Assembly: GCA_020852515.1 (NCBI GenBank)
Contig: JADZAS010000013.1
Span: forward strand, 310,001 to 374,000
Reading direction: 5' to 3'
DNA length: 64,000 nucleotides
Origin: Phycisphaerales bacterium
GTDB taxonomy: Bacteria > Planctomycetota > Phycisphaerae > Phycisphaerales > UBA5793
Shown here: positions 32,712 through 42,328 of the stretch, piece by piece
How the letters are laid out: the number at the start of each line of letters is the position of its first letter
How positions within the stretch are numbered: position 1 is the first letter of the stretch
Notes under the pieces: generated by a model
Told to the model about the DNA's origin: nothing
What the model saw: the letters and a program-made list of their open reading frames with translations, nothing else
Database searches by the model: none
Program-made: the position numbers and the translations under genes

Positions 32712-34019
32712 ATGGCGCGCCGCAACTACCGCCCCGAGCTGCTGGCCGTGTGCACCTGGCCGGTCACCGCGGCGATGTTCGAAGGCGCTGTCACCGGCAT
32801 TCTCGCCAAGAAGGCCTTCGACGACACGCCCGACTGGATCATCGCCACCCTCGCCGCAGCCCCGGCGTTCTGCAACATGTCGAGCCTCATCTGGGCCCGC
32901 CTGGCCAACGGCCGCCGCACGCTGCACAACCTGCTCATGCTGCAACTGGGTGTGGTGGCGCTGGTTGCGTGCATCGCCCTGCTGCCGCGCACCGAAGCGG
33001 GCCTCTACCTCTTCACCTTACTGGCCGTGGGGGCCCGGCTGCTCATGACCGGCGTGATTACGCTGCGCGCCGTGCTCTGGCGCGCCAACTACCGCCGCCA
33101 CGAGCGCGGCGCCATCACCGGCCGGCTCATTCTCATCCAGACCATGCTCGTCTCGCTCACGGCGCTGCTGCTGGGCGCGGTGATGGACATCGACCGAGAC
33201 AGTTTCCACTTCGTCTATGGTGCCGCGGTCTTCTTCGGCCTCGCGGGCGTGTGGTTCTTTTCGCGGCTGCGCCTGCGGCACCCGTTTCTCATCCGCCCGA
33301 GCCTGGCGCCGCGCGAGCATCCGCCCGGCGGGGCCCTGGCCGGCCTGCTCGCCGAGTGGGGCGGCACGCTCAACGAGATGATCGTCATCATGCGCAGCGA
33401 CGCCGCCTACCGCGGCTTCATGGTCTGCATGTTCATCCTGGGCATCTCCAATCTCGCCCTGGACGGCCCGCTCATCAAGGTCGTCGATGAGCAGTTTCAC
33501 CTTTCTTACCTGGGCTCGCTGCTGCTGCTCAACTCCCTGCCCCTGGCGCTCATGCCGGTGTTCATTCCCATCTGGTCGCGCCTTCTGGGCCGCTGCCACA
33601 TCATCCGCTATCGCGCGATCCACGGCTGGACGTTCGTCATCGCCCAGTTCCTCGTCTTCGCGGCGGTGATGAACGACTCGATCGCCCTGCTCACCGCCGG
33701 CCTGGCGGTGCGCGGCGTGGGCGTGGCCGGCGGCGAACTTGCCTGGAACCTCGGCCACAACGACTTCGCCTCCAGCGAGCGCGCCAGCACCTACATGACC
33801 ATCCACGTCACGCTCACCGGCGTCCGCGGGCTTATCAGCGGCTACGTGGGCATGTGGCTTTATGCCGGATTCCCGACGACACACGGCGTCGTCCCGCTGC
33901 TCGGGGAATACGCTTTCCTCTTCTGGGCCATCATCTGCACGCTGGGCGCGCTGGGCTTTGTCTATCTCAATTTCCGCCTGGCGCACCTCACGCGCCGCGG
34001 CCCGCAGGAGCAGCGTTGA
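32712..34019 (+). CDS. MFS transporter
   Basis: A 435-residue inner-membrane transporter with about twelve hydrophobic helices in two halves, joined by a cytoplasmic loop near residues 200-230. The opening ARRNYRPELLAVCTWPVTA is followed directly by helix 1. The motif-A region between helices 2 and 3 is ARLANGRR. The substrate cannot be read. ATG 32712 is preferred; GTG 32676 would add twelve residues. Its stop overlaps the holB start by one base, so the two are probably co-transcribed. Confidence 0.8.
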   Translation: MARRNYRPELLAVCTWPVTAAMFEGAVTGILAKKAFDDTPDWIIATLAAAPAFCNMSSLIWARLANGRRTLHNLLMLQLGVVALVACIALLPRTEAGLYLFTLLAVGARLLMTGVITLRAVLWRANYRRHERGAITGRLILIQTMLVSLTALLLGAVMDIDRDSFHFVYGAAVFFGLAGVWFFSRLRLRHPFLIRPSLAPREHPPGGALAGLLAEWGGTLNEMIVIMRSDAAYRGFMVCMFILGISNLALDGPLIKVVDEQFHLSYLGSLLLLNSLPLALMPVFIPIWSRLLGRCHIIRYRAIHGWTFVIAQFLVFAAVMNDSIALLTAGLAVRGVGVAGGELAWNLGHNDFASSERASTYMTIHVTLTGVRGLISGYVGMWLYAGFPTTHGVVPLLGEYAFLFWAIICTLGALGFVYLNFRLAHLTRRGPQEQR

Positions 34020-35083
34020 TGCAGCACATCCTCGGCCACAACCGCGCCATCGAGACGCTCCAGGCCGCGCTCCAGGCCGGGCGCCTGCACCACGCGTGGA
34101 TCTTCCACGGCCCGCCGGGCGTGGGCAAGCGCACGACGGCCGAGGCGCTGGCCGCGATCCTGCTCGACCCCGACGCCGCGCCCAATCTCGCCGGCGTGAT
34201 CGAGGCCGACCCGCAGAGCCGCACGGCGCGCCTCATCGCCGCCGGCACGCATCCTGATCTCCACGTGGTCCATCGCGGCCTGTCGTCGTACGTGAGCGAC
34301 GCGCGCACCCGCCGCGGCAAGCAGACGAACATCCCCGCCGAAGTGGTGCGCGAGTTCATCGTCGATCCCGCAGCGCGCTCGGGCCACAACAGCGCCTCGC
34401 GCGCTTCAAAGGTGTTCATCGTTGACGAAGCTGAGCTGCTCGACGACAACGGCCAGAACATCCTGCTCAAGACGCTCGAAGAGCCCCCACCGGGCACGGT
34501 GCTCATTCTCATCACCGCGCACGAAGATGAACTGCTGCCCACCATCCGCAGCCGCTGCCAGCGCGTGGCGTTCGGCCCGCTCGATGACGACGCGATGGGC
34601 AAGTGGATCGCCGCCGCGGGTTTCGATCTCCCGGCAACGCAGCTGCGCTGGCTGGTGCACTTCGCGCAGGGCTCGCCCGGTCTGGCGACGCAGGCCGTGC
34701 GGCACGGCCTGTTCGAGTGGCACGAGACGCTGGCGCCGATGATCCGCGATCTGCAGGTGGGCGCATATGCGGCGGAAATGGGCTCGACGATCGCCAGACT
34801 CATCGACGCCCACGCCACCGCCAGGCAGAAGGAGAACCCCAACGCCAGCAAGGAGTCAGGCAACCGCGAAGCAGCCGACTTCGTCTTCATTCTCCTGTCG
34901 CGCGAGATCGGGGCTCTGCTGGGCGCGGCGATCGCGGCGGGCGGCGACGTGGAGCCTCACCTGAGCGCCATCGAATTGGTCCACGAAGCCGAGCGCCAGC
35001 TCGACTCGCACCTCAATCTGACGCAGGTCTTTGAAAACCTCGTGATCCAGTGGGCGAACCTGTTCGACAAGGCGGCCACGTGA
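34019..35083 (+). CDS. holB: DNA polymerase III delta' subunit
   Basis: A 354-residue clamp-loader AAA+ subunit that helps open the sliding clamp at primed DNA. It begins with the typical QHILGHNRAIETLQAALQAGRLHHAWIF. Walker A (GPPGVGKRTT) is at residues 32-41, Walker B region KVFIVDEAELL, then LLKTLEEPPPGTVLILIT and RSRCQRVAF, the sensor 1 and arginine-finger (SRC) regions. AGGAG precedes ATG 34019. Stop/start overlap with the MFS gene (TGATG) suggests co-expression. Confidence 0.9.
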   Translation: MQHILGHNRAIETLQAALQAGRLHHAWIFHGPPGVGKRTTAEALAAILLDPDAAPNLAGVIEADPQSRTARLIAAGTHPDLHVVHRGLSSYVSDARTRRGKQTNIPAEVVREFIVDPAARSGHNSASRASKVFIVDEAELLDDNGQNILLKTLEEPPPGTVLILITAHEDELLPTIRSRCQRVAFGPLDDDAMGKWIAAAGFDLPATQLRWLVHFAQGSPGLATQAVRHGLFEWHETLAPMIRDLQVGAYAAEMGSTIARLIDAHATARQKENPNASKESGNREAADFVFILLSREIGALLGAAIAAGGDVEPHLSAIELVHEAERQLDSHLNLTQVFENLVIQWANLFDKAAT

Positions 35084-35100
35084 GCGCGGCCCGGCCGGCT

Positions 35101-35577
35101 TTAGCCCTGCACGCTGATGGACAGGCCGGCGACGCGATCCTCAGCCGGTTCGCGCGGGCTCGATGGCCGCTGTCCTGAAGCCGCGGCCTTCAGCCCGGCT
35201 CGCTCCTCGCGCAACTTCTCCATCGCCATGACCCACGTCTCGCGCTCGTAGTCGAGGAGCTTGATGACCTCGTCGACAATGTCGGCGTCGCGCTGCGAAC
35301 TGGCTTCCATGAGCCGGCGGTACATGTAGGTGTACAGGGCCGCCAGGCGCCGGCACAGGTCCGGCGCGATCTCCGGCCGCAGCGCGTTGATCAACTCCAT
35401 CAGGATGTCCTGGCACTGGTGAATGCCCTGGTAGCTCTTCTCGAAATTGCGCTCGCGCAGGCCGTCGGCCCCCTGCCGAGCGAAGCGCAGGGCGCCTTCG
35501 AGCAGCATGAGCCGCAATTCCTCGGGCGTGGCCGAAAAGACGCGCTGGCGGAGATAGGCGTTGGCCTGGTCGTTCAT
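35101..35577 (-). CDS. fliS: Flagellar export chaperone FliS
   Basis: A 158-residue helical cytoplasmic chaperone that binds flagellin C-termini before export. NDQANAYLRQRVFSATPEELRLMLLEGALRFARQG is the typical FliS opening (shown here in parts). The later YTYMYRRLMEAS and EVIKLLDYERETW also match. The C-terminus is extended by a Pro/Ser-rich tail. ATG 35577 is used; ATG 35586 three codons upstream is equally possible. It lies 77 bases downstream of fliD on the same strand, the usual order fliD-fliS. Confidence 0.92.
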   Translation of the reverse strand: MNDQANAYLRQRVFSATPEELRLMLLEGALRFARQGADGLRERNFEKSYQGIHQCQDILMELINALRPEIAPDLCRRLAALYTYMYRRLMEASSQRDADIVDEVIKLLDYERETWVMAMEKLREERAGLKAAASGQRPSSPREPAEDRVAGLSISVQG

Positions 35578-35654
35578 AGATCTCATCAGATCGGCCGGCA
35601 GGCCGCTCCACGTTCATCTTGCCGCCAACGTCCGCATAAGGCGTCCGCGCGAGG

Positions 35655-38477
35655 TTATGCCACCGGGCGAATCGCCCCAAGCGCCGACTGCTGCTGCTGG
35701 AGCGACGCCAGGGCCGTCTCCATCGCGGCAAACTGCCGCGTAAGTTGCTCCCGCCGCGCTTCGAGCCGCACGTCGAACGCTTCGATCCGCTTCTTCTGAA
35801 TCTCGATGAGCGTGTCGTAGTTCTTGCGCACGACGGTCATGGTGCCGTCGATCGAGTCCGTCATGTCCTTGACGAGCTCGTTGAGCCGCTCCACCACGCC
35901 CAGCGATTCGAAGATCGGCTCGGATGACTCATACGAGATCCCGTTGCCCAGGTCGATCGACTGATCGTCGGCCAGTTTGCGCGCCGCAAAGACATTCGCC
36001 ACGGCGTCCGGATCGGAGGTCAGCGCCTCGCGCAGCGTCTCTTCGTTGAGCACGAGTTTGCCGCCCGTGCCGACGTTGATGCCGATCTGCGCCAGGTTCT
36101 GGTACGAAGTATCCACCCCCAGCGCGCTGCCCTGCACCGTGCGGTACAACTGCGCCTCGATGCTCGCGATCGTCGAGTTGCCCAGCAGCACGCCCCGTTC
36201 TTCGGTTTCGGAGTCGTAACTGCCGAGGTCGTTGATGCGCGTAATCACCGCGTTGAACGAGGTGATCCACGATTTGACCGTCTCGATCTGCTTGGTCGTG
36301 TCCTCGGTGATCGTGAGCGTCACCGGCGTCTCGCTTGGCGACTTCAGGTCGATCTTCACGCCCGTCACGACATTGTCGAGCGTGTTGGTCGTGCTCGTGA
36401 CGAGCACCGCCCGCGCCGGATCAGTCGAGCCGAAGAACACCACGGCGTCCTGGGCCTCATTCAGTTCCGTCAGCCCAAGGTCCACGCCCCCCGTGTCGAT
36501 GATGAGATCGCCCGCCGTGCCCGAGATCTTGCTCGTGAGCGACAGGTAATACGGCTTCTCGCCAGTGCCGTTGTTGATCAGCGACGCCGACACGTTGAAG
36601 CCGGCGTTGTTTAGTTTCGTAATCAGATCATCAAGCGTGTCCGTCGCCTCGAGTTCGAGCGTCTGTTCGTACGAGCCGTTGATGAAGTTGTTGTCCGTGA
36701 CGTCCTCGGCGCTGCCGAGGATGTTGAGATCCTTGGCGGTCGAGCCCGTGACGCTCTCGACCTTGATCGGTGCAAACGGGTTGTCTGAGGTGCTCTCGAT
36801 GAGCAGGCCGTCGCCCGTGTCGTTTACGCGCGCGTTGATCGCCAGGCCCTTGGAGTTGATTTCGGCGATGATGTCCTGGAGCGTCTTGGAGTCGGAGCCG
36901 ATGTCGATGACGGCGTCCTCGCCCTCCCCGTCGGTGATTCGGAACGATCCTTTGCCGATGCCCCGGCCGTAGTTCATGTTGGTCAGCAGCGTCGAGCCGG
37001 CGACATACTGCAGTTGGAGGTTCGTGCCCCGCACGGTGTCGCTCGCCACGCCGGCCGGATCGGTTTCGATGCCCAGCGCCGCGGCCGCGTCGCCCCCGAC
37101 AATGAAATTGCTCCCCCCGCCGACCGTGTCCGTGAGGAGCAGCCCGTTGCCGGCGGAGTTGAGCGAAGCGGTAACGTTGAGCGTCGCCGAGGCGTTGATG
37201 GCGTCGATGATGTCGCTCATCGACGAATTCGGATCGAGCGTGATCGTGTCGAAATTGCCCGCCCGGTCGGTGATCTCCAGCGTCGTGCCGCCGCCCAGGC
37301 CGCTGCCGCCGTTGAGGCTCCGCGTGAGCACCGAGTTCAACCCGGCCTTGATCTGATCGCCGCCGATGACCGTCGGCGTGCCCGGATCGGCCGACTTGAA
37401 GATGCCCAGGTCGATCGCGCCCTGCGTCGCCCCGGCCGTGCCGGCGAGCACCTGGAACGTCGAGCCGCCCGTGGTGCTGTCTGTCAGTTCGATGCTCAAC
37501 CCGTCGGCGCTGATGTCCAGCGTCACCGCGCCGCTTGTCTGCGACTCGATGCGGTCCTTGACGCCCTGCAGCGTGGTTACGGCCTCGAGCGTGTCCTCGC
37601 CCGAGGTGATCTTGCCGAGCTTGATCTCGTAGATCGTGCCGTCCGCCGTCTGGATGTTGAAATCCGTCAGGTCGATGCCGGAGTTGATCAGCACGCCGTT
37701 GCCGTCGTTGAGCGTGGCCAGGCGGGTGTTGAGGCCGATGGAGTTGATCTGCGTGCCGACGATCTCGCCCACGGCCGTGCCGGCGATGCCCAGCGACGTG
37801 GCGGTCGTGTAGCCGGTGGCATCTTCAATCTTCAGCGAGCCGCCGCCGCCGGCGTTGTCGGTGACCGTAAGGCCTGTGCCGTCGCTGCTGATCTTCGCGG
37901 TGACATTCACCGTCTCGTCGGCATTGATCGCATCGAGCACATCCTGCATCGTCACCACGCGCGAGAGGTCGATGGTCGAGACGGCGCCCGACGAGTCGGT
38001 GATCTTGATCTTGCCGCGACTGACGCCGTTGCCGTTGTTCAGCCCCGCCAGGGCCGTATCCGTTTCGAGCCGACCCTTGCCGTATTCGAACGACAGGTCG
38101 GTCATATTCAGAGGCGTCGCGTCGCGATCAGCAAAGCCCGCGGAGAGATACTGGTTGGTCGAGACGAGTTGATCCACGAGGAACGTGTACGTTCCAGCCT
38201 GAGCCGAAGCCGTCGCGGTGCCCTTGAGCACGGATTCATTGCTGCTGGTGGCGGACTTGAGGTCGAAGGTCTTGTCCTTGCCGAACTTGGCGGATGCGGA
38301 CTGCAGCGCCAGCAGCAGGCTGTTGAGACCCAGAAACGCCGACTGCTCCGCCTGCAACTGGGCCTGGCGGTTGAGGGCCAGCACCTTGGGGCGCGATTCA
38401 ACGGCGAGCAACTGCTCGATGAGCGAGCCGGTGTCGATGCCGCTGATGAGTCCGACGCTGGTGGAAATGCCGGTCAT
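35655..38477 (-). CDS. fliD: Enlarged flagellar filament cap protein FliD
   Basis: The cap protein at the filament tip that directs flagellin assembly. The N-terminal D0 region (STSVGLISGIDTGSLIEQLL) and the C-terminal coiled coil (TDSIDGTMTVVRKNYDTLI to ERREQL-like end) are typical. At 940 residues it is roughly twice the common length. The extra mass is about five tandem flagellin-hook-IN type repeats between residues 145 and 665. Each carries GNG or GRG, an ITDxxG strand, a helix with DIIDAIN or DVLDAIN, and a GTGLTVTD-like strand. These would form surface domains on the cap. fliS follows directly. No other flagellar genes lie nearby. Confidence 0.92.
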   Translation of the reverse strand: MTGISTSVGLISGIDTGSLIEQLLAVESRPKVLALNRQAQLQAEQSAFLGLNSLLLALQSASAKFGKDKTFDLKSATSSNESVLKGTATASAQAGTYTFLVDQLVSTNQYLSAGFADRDATPLNMTDLSFEYGKGRLETDTALAGLNNGNGVSRGKIKITDSSGAVSTIDLSRVVTMQDVLDAINADETVNVTAKISSDGTGLTVTDNAGGGGSLKIEDATGYTTATSLGIAGTAVGEIVGTQINSIGLNTRLATLNDGNGVLINSGIDLTDFNIQTADGTIYEIKLGKITSGEDTLEAVTTLQGVKDRIESQTSGAVTLDISADGLSIELTDSTTGGSTFQVLAGTAGATQGAIDLGIFKSADPGTPTVIGGDQIKAGLNSVLTRSLNGGSGLGGGTTLEITDRAGNFDTITLDPNSSMSDIIDAINASATLNVTASLNSAGNGLLLTDTVGGGSNFIVGGDAAAALGIETDPAGVASDTVRGTNLQLQYVAGSTLLTNMNYGRGIGKGSFRITDGEGEDAVIDIGSDSKTLQDIIAEINSKGLAINARVNDTGDGLLIESTSDNPFAPIKVESVTGSTAKDLNILGSAEDVTDNNFINGSYEQTLELEATDTLDDLITKLNNAGFNVSASLINNGTGEKPYYLSLTSKISGTAGDLIIDTGGVDLGLTELNEAQDAVVFFGSTDPARAVLVTSTTNTLDNVVTGVKIDLKSPSETPVTLTITEDTTKQIETVKSWITSFNAVITRINDLGSYDSETEERGVLLGNSTIASIEAQLYRTVQGSALGVDTSYQNLAQIGINVGTGGKLVLNEETLREALTSDPDAVANVFAARKLADDQSIDLGNGISYESSEPIFESLGVVERLNELVKDMTDSIDGTMTVVRKNYDTLIEIQKKRIEAFDVRLEARREQLTRQFAAMETALASLQQQQSALGAIRPVA

Positions 38478-38773
38478 GTCCCGTCTCCCGGAGAATCGAG
38501 CCGCCCCTGCCCGCCGACTGCAGGCGCGCAGTGGCGGCGAGGCGCGTGCGCTCAGTCAGCAATCGAGGTGCCGGTCTCCGTGATTATCGACCCGGGGCCC
38601 AACCGCCCTTCAGCCTCATCCACGAAGCGCAGGCCTTGCGCCATTCGGCAAGATCGACCCGTCGAGGCGGCGCCTTTAAGGATGGACCCCGCGCTGCGCC
38701 ATAATCGGACCGCTCCCCCCAATCCCGCAAGCCTTGCCTTACCTGACCTGCCCTAAAGGCCGATCTTCCAGCC
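38478..38773. other. Divergent promoter region of fliD and the HDOD kinase gene
   Basis: 296 bases with no gene. On the minus strand TGGCGCAAGGCCTGC has the GG-N10-GC spacing of a sigma-54 promoter, but deviates from consensus at other positions. I treat it as unproven. Confidence 0.3.
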
Positions 38774-41101
38774 ATGACCGTGGCTTCGCAGAGCACGCGC
38801 TCCGACCGCGTCGAGGTGATCCTGCAGCAGTTGCACACGCTGCCGACCCTCTCAGCCATCGCTATGCGCCTGCTCTCGCTCACGTCCGACGACGAAAGCG
38901 AAGTCGGCGACATCGTCAAGATCATCGAATCCGACCCGTCGATCACCGCCAAGGTGCTCAGCCTCTGCCGGCGTTCCGAAACGGGCCTGGGGGCGCGCAT
39001 CACGACGGTGGACCGGGCCGTGGTCATGCTCGGCTTCGAGGCGATCCGCAACGCAGTGCTCTCCGTCGAGATCTACAACCTGTTCGAAAGCACGCGTTCG
39101 GCTCCGCAGCGCGGCCTGGACCTCGACGACATGGCGCCGGGCAGGCCGTTCGACAGCGCCGGCTTCTGGATGCACAGCATCGCCGTGGCCGTCGCCGCCG
39201 AACTGCTCGCCAAGAGGCGCGGCCTCGAGCCGCGCATCGCGCCCGACGAAGCGTTCGTCTGCGGCCTGCTGCACGACCTGGGCAAACTCGCCCTCGAGCG
39301 GCTGCTGCCGCGCGGCTACGAGCGCGTCGTCGAACTCACCGAGCAGCGCCAGGGCAACATCGCCGAGATGGAGCGCCGCGTCATCGGCCTCGATCACCAC
39401 ACCACCGGCAAGCGCCTCGCCGAGCAGTGGAACCTGCCGCACATCATACAGGACGTCATGTGGCTGCACGGCCAGCCGGTCGAGTCGCTGCCCGTCCTGC
39501 CCCACGAAGGCATGATCGCCCTCGTCACCCTCGCCGACCACCTCGTGCGCAAGCAGCACCTGGGCTTCTCGGGCAATCACGTCTTCGCCGACGACCTGGC
39601 CACGCTGTGCAAGCACGTCGGCGTAACGCAGAAGGACGTGGCGGAAGTCGGCAGCGCCGTGCACGTCGAGACCGCGGCCCGCTGCGAGATCCTCGGCCTC
39701 TCCGAGACGCCGCCTGAAGGGCTCTTCCTCGCCTCCATCGCCCGCGCCAATCACGCGCTGGGCCGCATCAACGAAGCGCTCGAACATCGCTCGCAGTCGG
39801 CTCATCGCAGCGAGCAGGTGATGCGCGGCATCATCGACTTCCATCAGCAGGCCACGCCCGGCCAGTCCATCGTCGCGGTGTGCGGCAACGTCGTCGCCTC
39901 GGCCTCCAAGGAGTTCGGCCGCGGCTTCTACGCCATGCTCTACGCCTCGGCGCGCTCGGACGCATGGCAGATCGGCCAGTTCTCCTGCGACGGCCGCCTG
40001 CTTCGCGCCCAGACCATCGAAGCGCCCGCAGCCGGTCTCGATCTCGACACGCTCTCGGACGAACTGCAGGTGTCGGTCGGGATGATGGGCCTGCTGCCGG
40101 CGCTGAGCGAATCAATCGGCGACGCGTCTGACATCCGCAACGTGCGCCTCCTGCCGCTGCGCAGCGCCTGGGGCGTGTCGGCGGTGCTGCTGCACGACCG
40201 CCCGGTGCGCGAGATGGGCCTCTCGCGCACGCAGATGCTGGCGCTGTGCGAGACGTGGGCCAGCGCCATCGCCGCCGCCCGCCAGCACGAAGGCGCCCGC
40301 CAGCTGGGCGAACAACTGGCTGAGTCCAACCGCATCCTCACCGAGACGCAGGCCAAACTCGCGCGAAGCCAGGCGCTGGCGTCGCTGGGCGAAATGGCCG
40401 CCGGCGCCGCCCACGAGATGAACAACCCGCTGTGCGTCATCTCCGGCCGCTCGCAGGTGCTGGCGAGCCAGTTGGAGAACCCGCGCGACCGCCGCATGGC
40501 CGAGCAGATCGCCGAGCAGGCCCAGCGCCTCAGCGACCTCATCACCAGTCTGCACCTGTTCACCGAGCCGCCGCGGCCCGAGCCTGCCCGGGTCGCGATC
40601 AGCGAACTCGTCAGCCGGGCCGTCAAGGCCGCGCAGGAGCGCGTCGGCAAGCGCGCGCCGATCTCGGTGCGCCTGGCGTCGGACCTGCCCGACGCGTACC
40701 TCGACGCCGACCAGGTGAGCAGCGCGCTGGTCGAACTCATCGTCAACGCCAGCGAGGCGCAACCCAAGCATTTCGTGGATGTGCAGGTGCTCATCGAGCC
40801 GCGCAGCCAGCGGCTGAACATTATCGTCAAGGATGACGGCCAGGGCATGAGCGCCCACACCCTCAACCACGCGTTCGATCCGTTCTTCTCCGTCAAGCCG
40901 GCCGGCCGCCAGCCCGGACTCGGGCTCTCGCGTGCTCAGCGGCTCATCGCGGCCAACAGCGGGTCGATCGAATTCGAATCGCAACCCGAAGTCGGCACGA
41001 CAGCGCGGATCGTGCTCAAGTCGTGGCAGGTTCCCGACGACGAGCAGACTCCCGCTCCGCGCCCCGGCGCGCTGCGGCCGGAGGAGACGCAAGCGGCATG
41101 A
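38774..41101 (+). CDS. HDOD-domain sensor histidine kinase
   Basis: 775 residues, no membrane helix, so cytoplasmic. Residues about 15-250 are an HDOD domain (LPTLSAIAMRLLSL, VCGLLHDLGKLALERLLP, GLDHHTTGKRLAEQW). A middle region (350-510) looks like a GAF-type sensor. The kinase follows: H-box LGEMAAGAAHEMNNPLCVISG with phospho-acceptor His near 557, N-box LVELIVNASEAQ, and ATP lids DDGQGM and GLGLSRAQ. Such HDOD-kinases link c-di-GMP-like or cell-cycle signalling to phosphorelay. The start is ATG 38774. The next gene, a degenerate receiver-sensor protein, is 76 bases on and probably works with it. Confidence 0.87.
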   Translation: MTVASQSTRSDRVEVILQQLHTLPTLSAIAMRLLSLTSDDESEVGDIVKIIESDPSITAKVLSLCRRSETGLGARITTVDRAVVMLGFEAIRNAVLSVEIYNLFESTRSAPQRGLDLDDMAPGRPFDSAGFWMHSIAVAVAAELLAKRRGLEPRIAPDEAFVCGLLHDLGKLALERLLPRGYERVVELTEQRQGNIAEMERRVIGLDHHTTGKRLAEQWNLPHIIQDVMWLHGQPVESLPVLPHEGMIALVTLADHLVRKQHLGFSGNHVFADDLATLCKHVGVTQKDVAEVGSAVHVETAARCEILGLSETPPEGLFLASIARANHALGRINEALEHRSQSAHRSEQVMRGIIDFHQQATPGQSIVAVCGNVVASASKEFGRGFYAMLYASARSDAWQIGQFSCDGRLLRAQTIEAPAAGLDLDTLSDELQVSVGMMGLLPALSESIGDASDIRNVRLLPLRSAWGVSAVLLHDRPVREMGLSRTQMLALCETWASAIAAARQHEGARQLGEQLAESNRILTETQAKLARSQALASLGEMAAGAAHEMNNPLCVISGRSQVLASQLENPRDRRMAEQIAEQAQRLSDLITSLHLFTEPPRPEPARVAISELVSRAVKAAQERVGKRAPISVRLASDLPDAYLDADQVSSALVELIVNASEAQPKHFVDVQVLIEPRSQRLNIIVKDDGQGMSAHTLNHAFDPFFSVKPAGRQPGLGLSRAQRLIAANSGSIEFESQPEVGTTARIVLKSWQVPDDEQTPAPRPGALRPEETQAA

Positions 41102-41177
41102 GCGGCATTCGCATCCAACTGAGCATCACACTCGGCCAAGGCTCGCTTCCGCGCGGCCCGGCCCGGAGACTCACGCC

Positions 41178-42305
41178 GTGAAAAAGGCTCGCAGCAAACC
41201 CATGCAGGTCGATTCACCGGCGCAGCCGCCGGCCGCGCCAGTCGCGTCCGGGCGCGTGCTGGTCATCGACGCGGACACCACCACCGCTGCGGCAGCGCAG
41301 CGCGCCGTTGCCGGGTCAAACGTGCTCATCGCTTCGGCTGCAAGTCTCGCCGAAGCCGCCCAGCGCCCTGACCTTGGCGTCTGCGACGCCGTGATCCTTG
41401 CGGCGCGCACGGTCGCCGACATCGAAGACACCGCCTTTCGCCTGCGCGAGGCCCGTGCCACCGCCAGCCTCGTCGTGCTCTGCGCCGCGAGCGACTTTCA
41501 GCTCGCCGTGCACGCCATGCGCCACGGCGCGGTCGATTGTCTCACCATGCCGCTCGACGAGACCGACCTCCGCGTGCGGCTCTTCGACGCCATCGCCCGC
41601 TACCAGCGGCAGCGCCAGCAGCAGGAGCGCTTCGACCAGCTCAAGCGCATCTGCAAGCGCATGAACACCACGCGCATCGACGTCACGAACCAGGTCGATT
41701 CACTCTGCAACGACCTCGTGCACGCCTACCAGGAACTCACGGACCAGATCTCCAACGTCACGGCCGTGACCGAGTTCGCCGCCGTCATCCGCCAGGAACT
41801 CGACGTCGAGGAACTGCTCCGCACCACGCTCGAATACCTGCTGCGCAAACTCGGCCCGACCAACGCCGCCGTGTTCCTGCCCGCCGCGGGCGACGACTTC
41901 ACCCTCGGCGCCTACATCAACTACGACTGCTCGAAGGACACGGGCAACTTCCTGCTCGAACACCTCGCCGACGTCATCACGCCGCTCATGCTCGAAGAGC
42001 GCGAACTGCTCGAGTTCATCGACAACGTCTCGCTGACCGACTGGATGGGAGACGACGCGGCGTTTCTCGTCGATTCGCACCTGCTCACCTTCGGCTGCCA
42101 GCACGACGGCGAGTGCATCGCCATCTTCTTGCTCTGGCGCGATGTGAACGCGCCGTTCGCCCCCGACCTCGTCAAGATGCTCCGCTCGCTCTCGGCGGTG
42201 TTCACGCGGCAACTGGCCCACGTCATCCACGTCCATCACCGCCACCTGCCCGATGATGACTGGCCGCCGCACGAAACTGGCGACGAAGGCGGATTGGCCG
42301 CGTAA
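41178..42305 (+). CDS. Degenerate receiver-like protein with GAF-type sensor domain
   Basis: 375 residues. Residues about 25-140 fold like a response-regulator receiver (RVLVIDADTTTAAAAQRAV, HAMRHGAVDCLTMPLDETDL). The phospho-accepting Asp is missing (the strand reads DAVILAARTV) and the conserved Lys before PL is Met, so it cannot be phosphorylated normally. A coiled coil (YQRQRQQQERFDQLKRI) links to a GAF-like domain with ELDVEELLRTTLEYLLRKLG. The start is GTG 41178 with GGAG upstream; the longer frame overlaps the kinase gene and is rejected. Probably a partner of the upstream HDOD kinase. Confidence 0.75.
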   Translation: MKKARSKPMQVDSPAQPPAAPVASGRVLVIDADTTTAAAAQRAVAGSNVLIASAASLAEAAQRPDLGVCDAVILAARTVADIEDTAFRLREARATASLVVLCAASDFQLAVHAMRHGAVDCLTMPLDETDLRVRLFDAIARYQRQRQQQERFDQLKRICKRMNTTRIDVTNQVDSLCNDLVHAYQELTDQISNVTAVTEFAAVIRQELDVEELLRTTLEYLLRKLGPTNAAVFLPAAGDDFTLGAYINYDCSKDTGNFLLEHLADVITPLMLEERELLEFIDNVSLTDWMGDDAAFLVDSHLLTFGCQHDGECIAIFLLWRDVNAPFAPDLVKMLRSLSAVFTRQLAHVIHVHHRHLPDDDWPPHETGDEGGLAA

Positions 42306-42328
42306 AACGCAGCGCCCACGCACCGCGC

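Noticed and set aside
38478-38773. Sigma-54 promoter for fliD
   Set aside because: GG-N10-GC spacing exists in TGGCGCAAGGCCTGC, but the rest of the consensus is poor, and such short matches are common in GC-rich DNA.
41098-41181. 27-codon open frame between the HDOD kinase and the next gene
   Set aside because: It has no family features, ends inside the start of the next gene, and its composition is that of spacer DNA.
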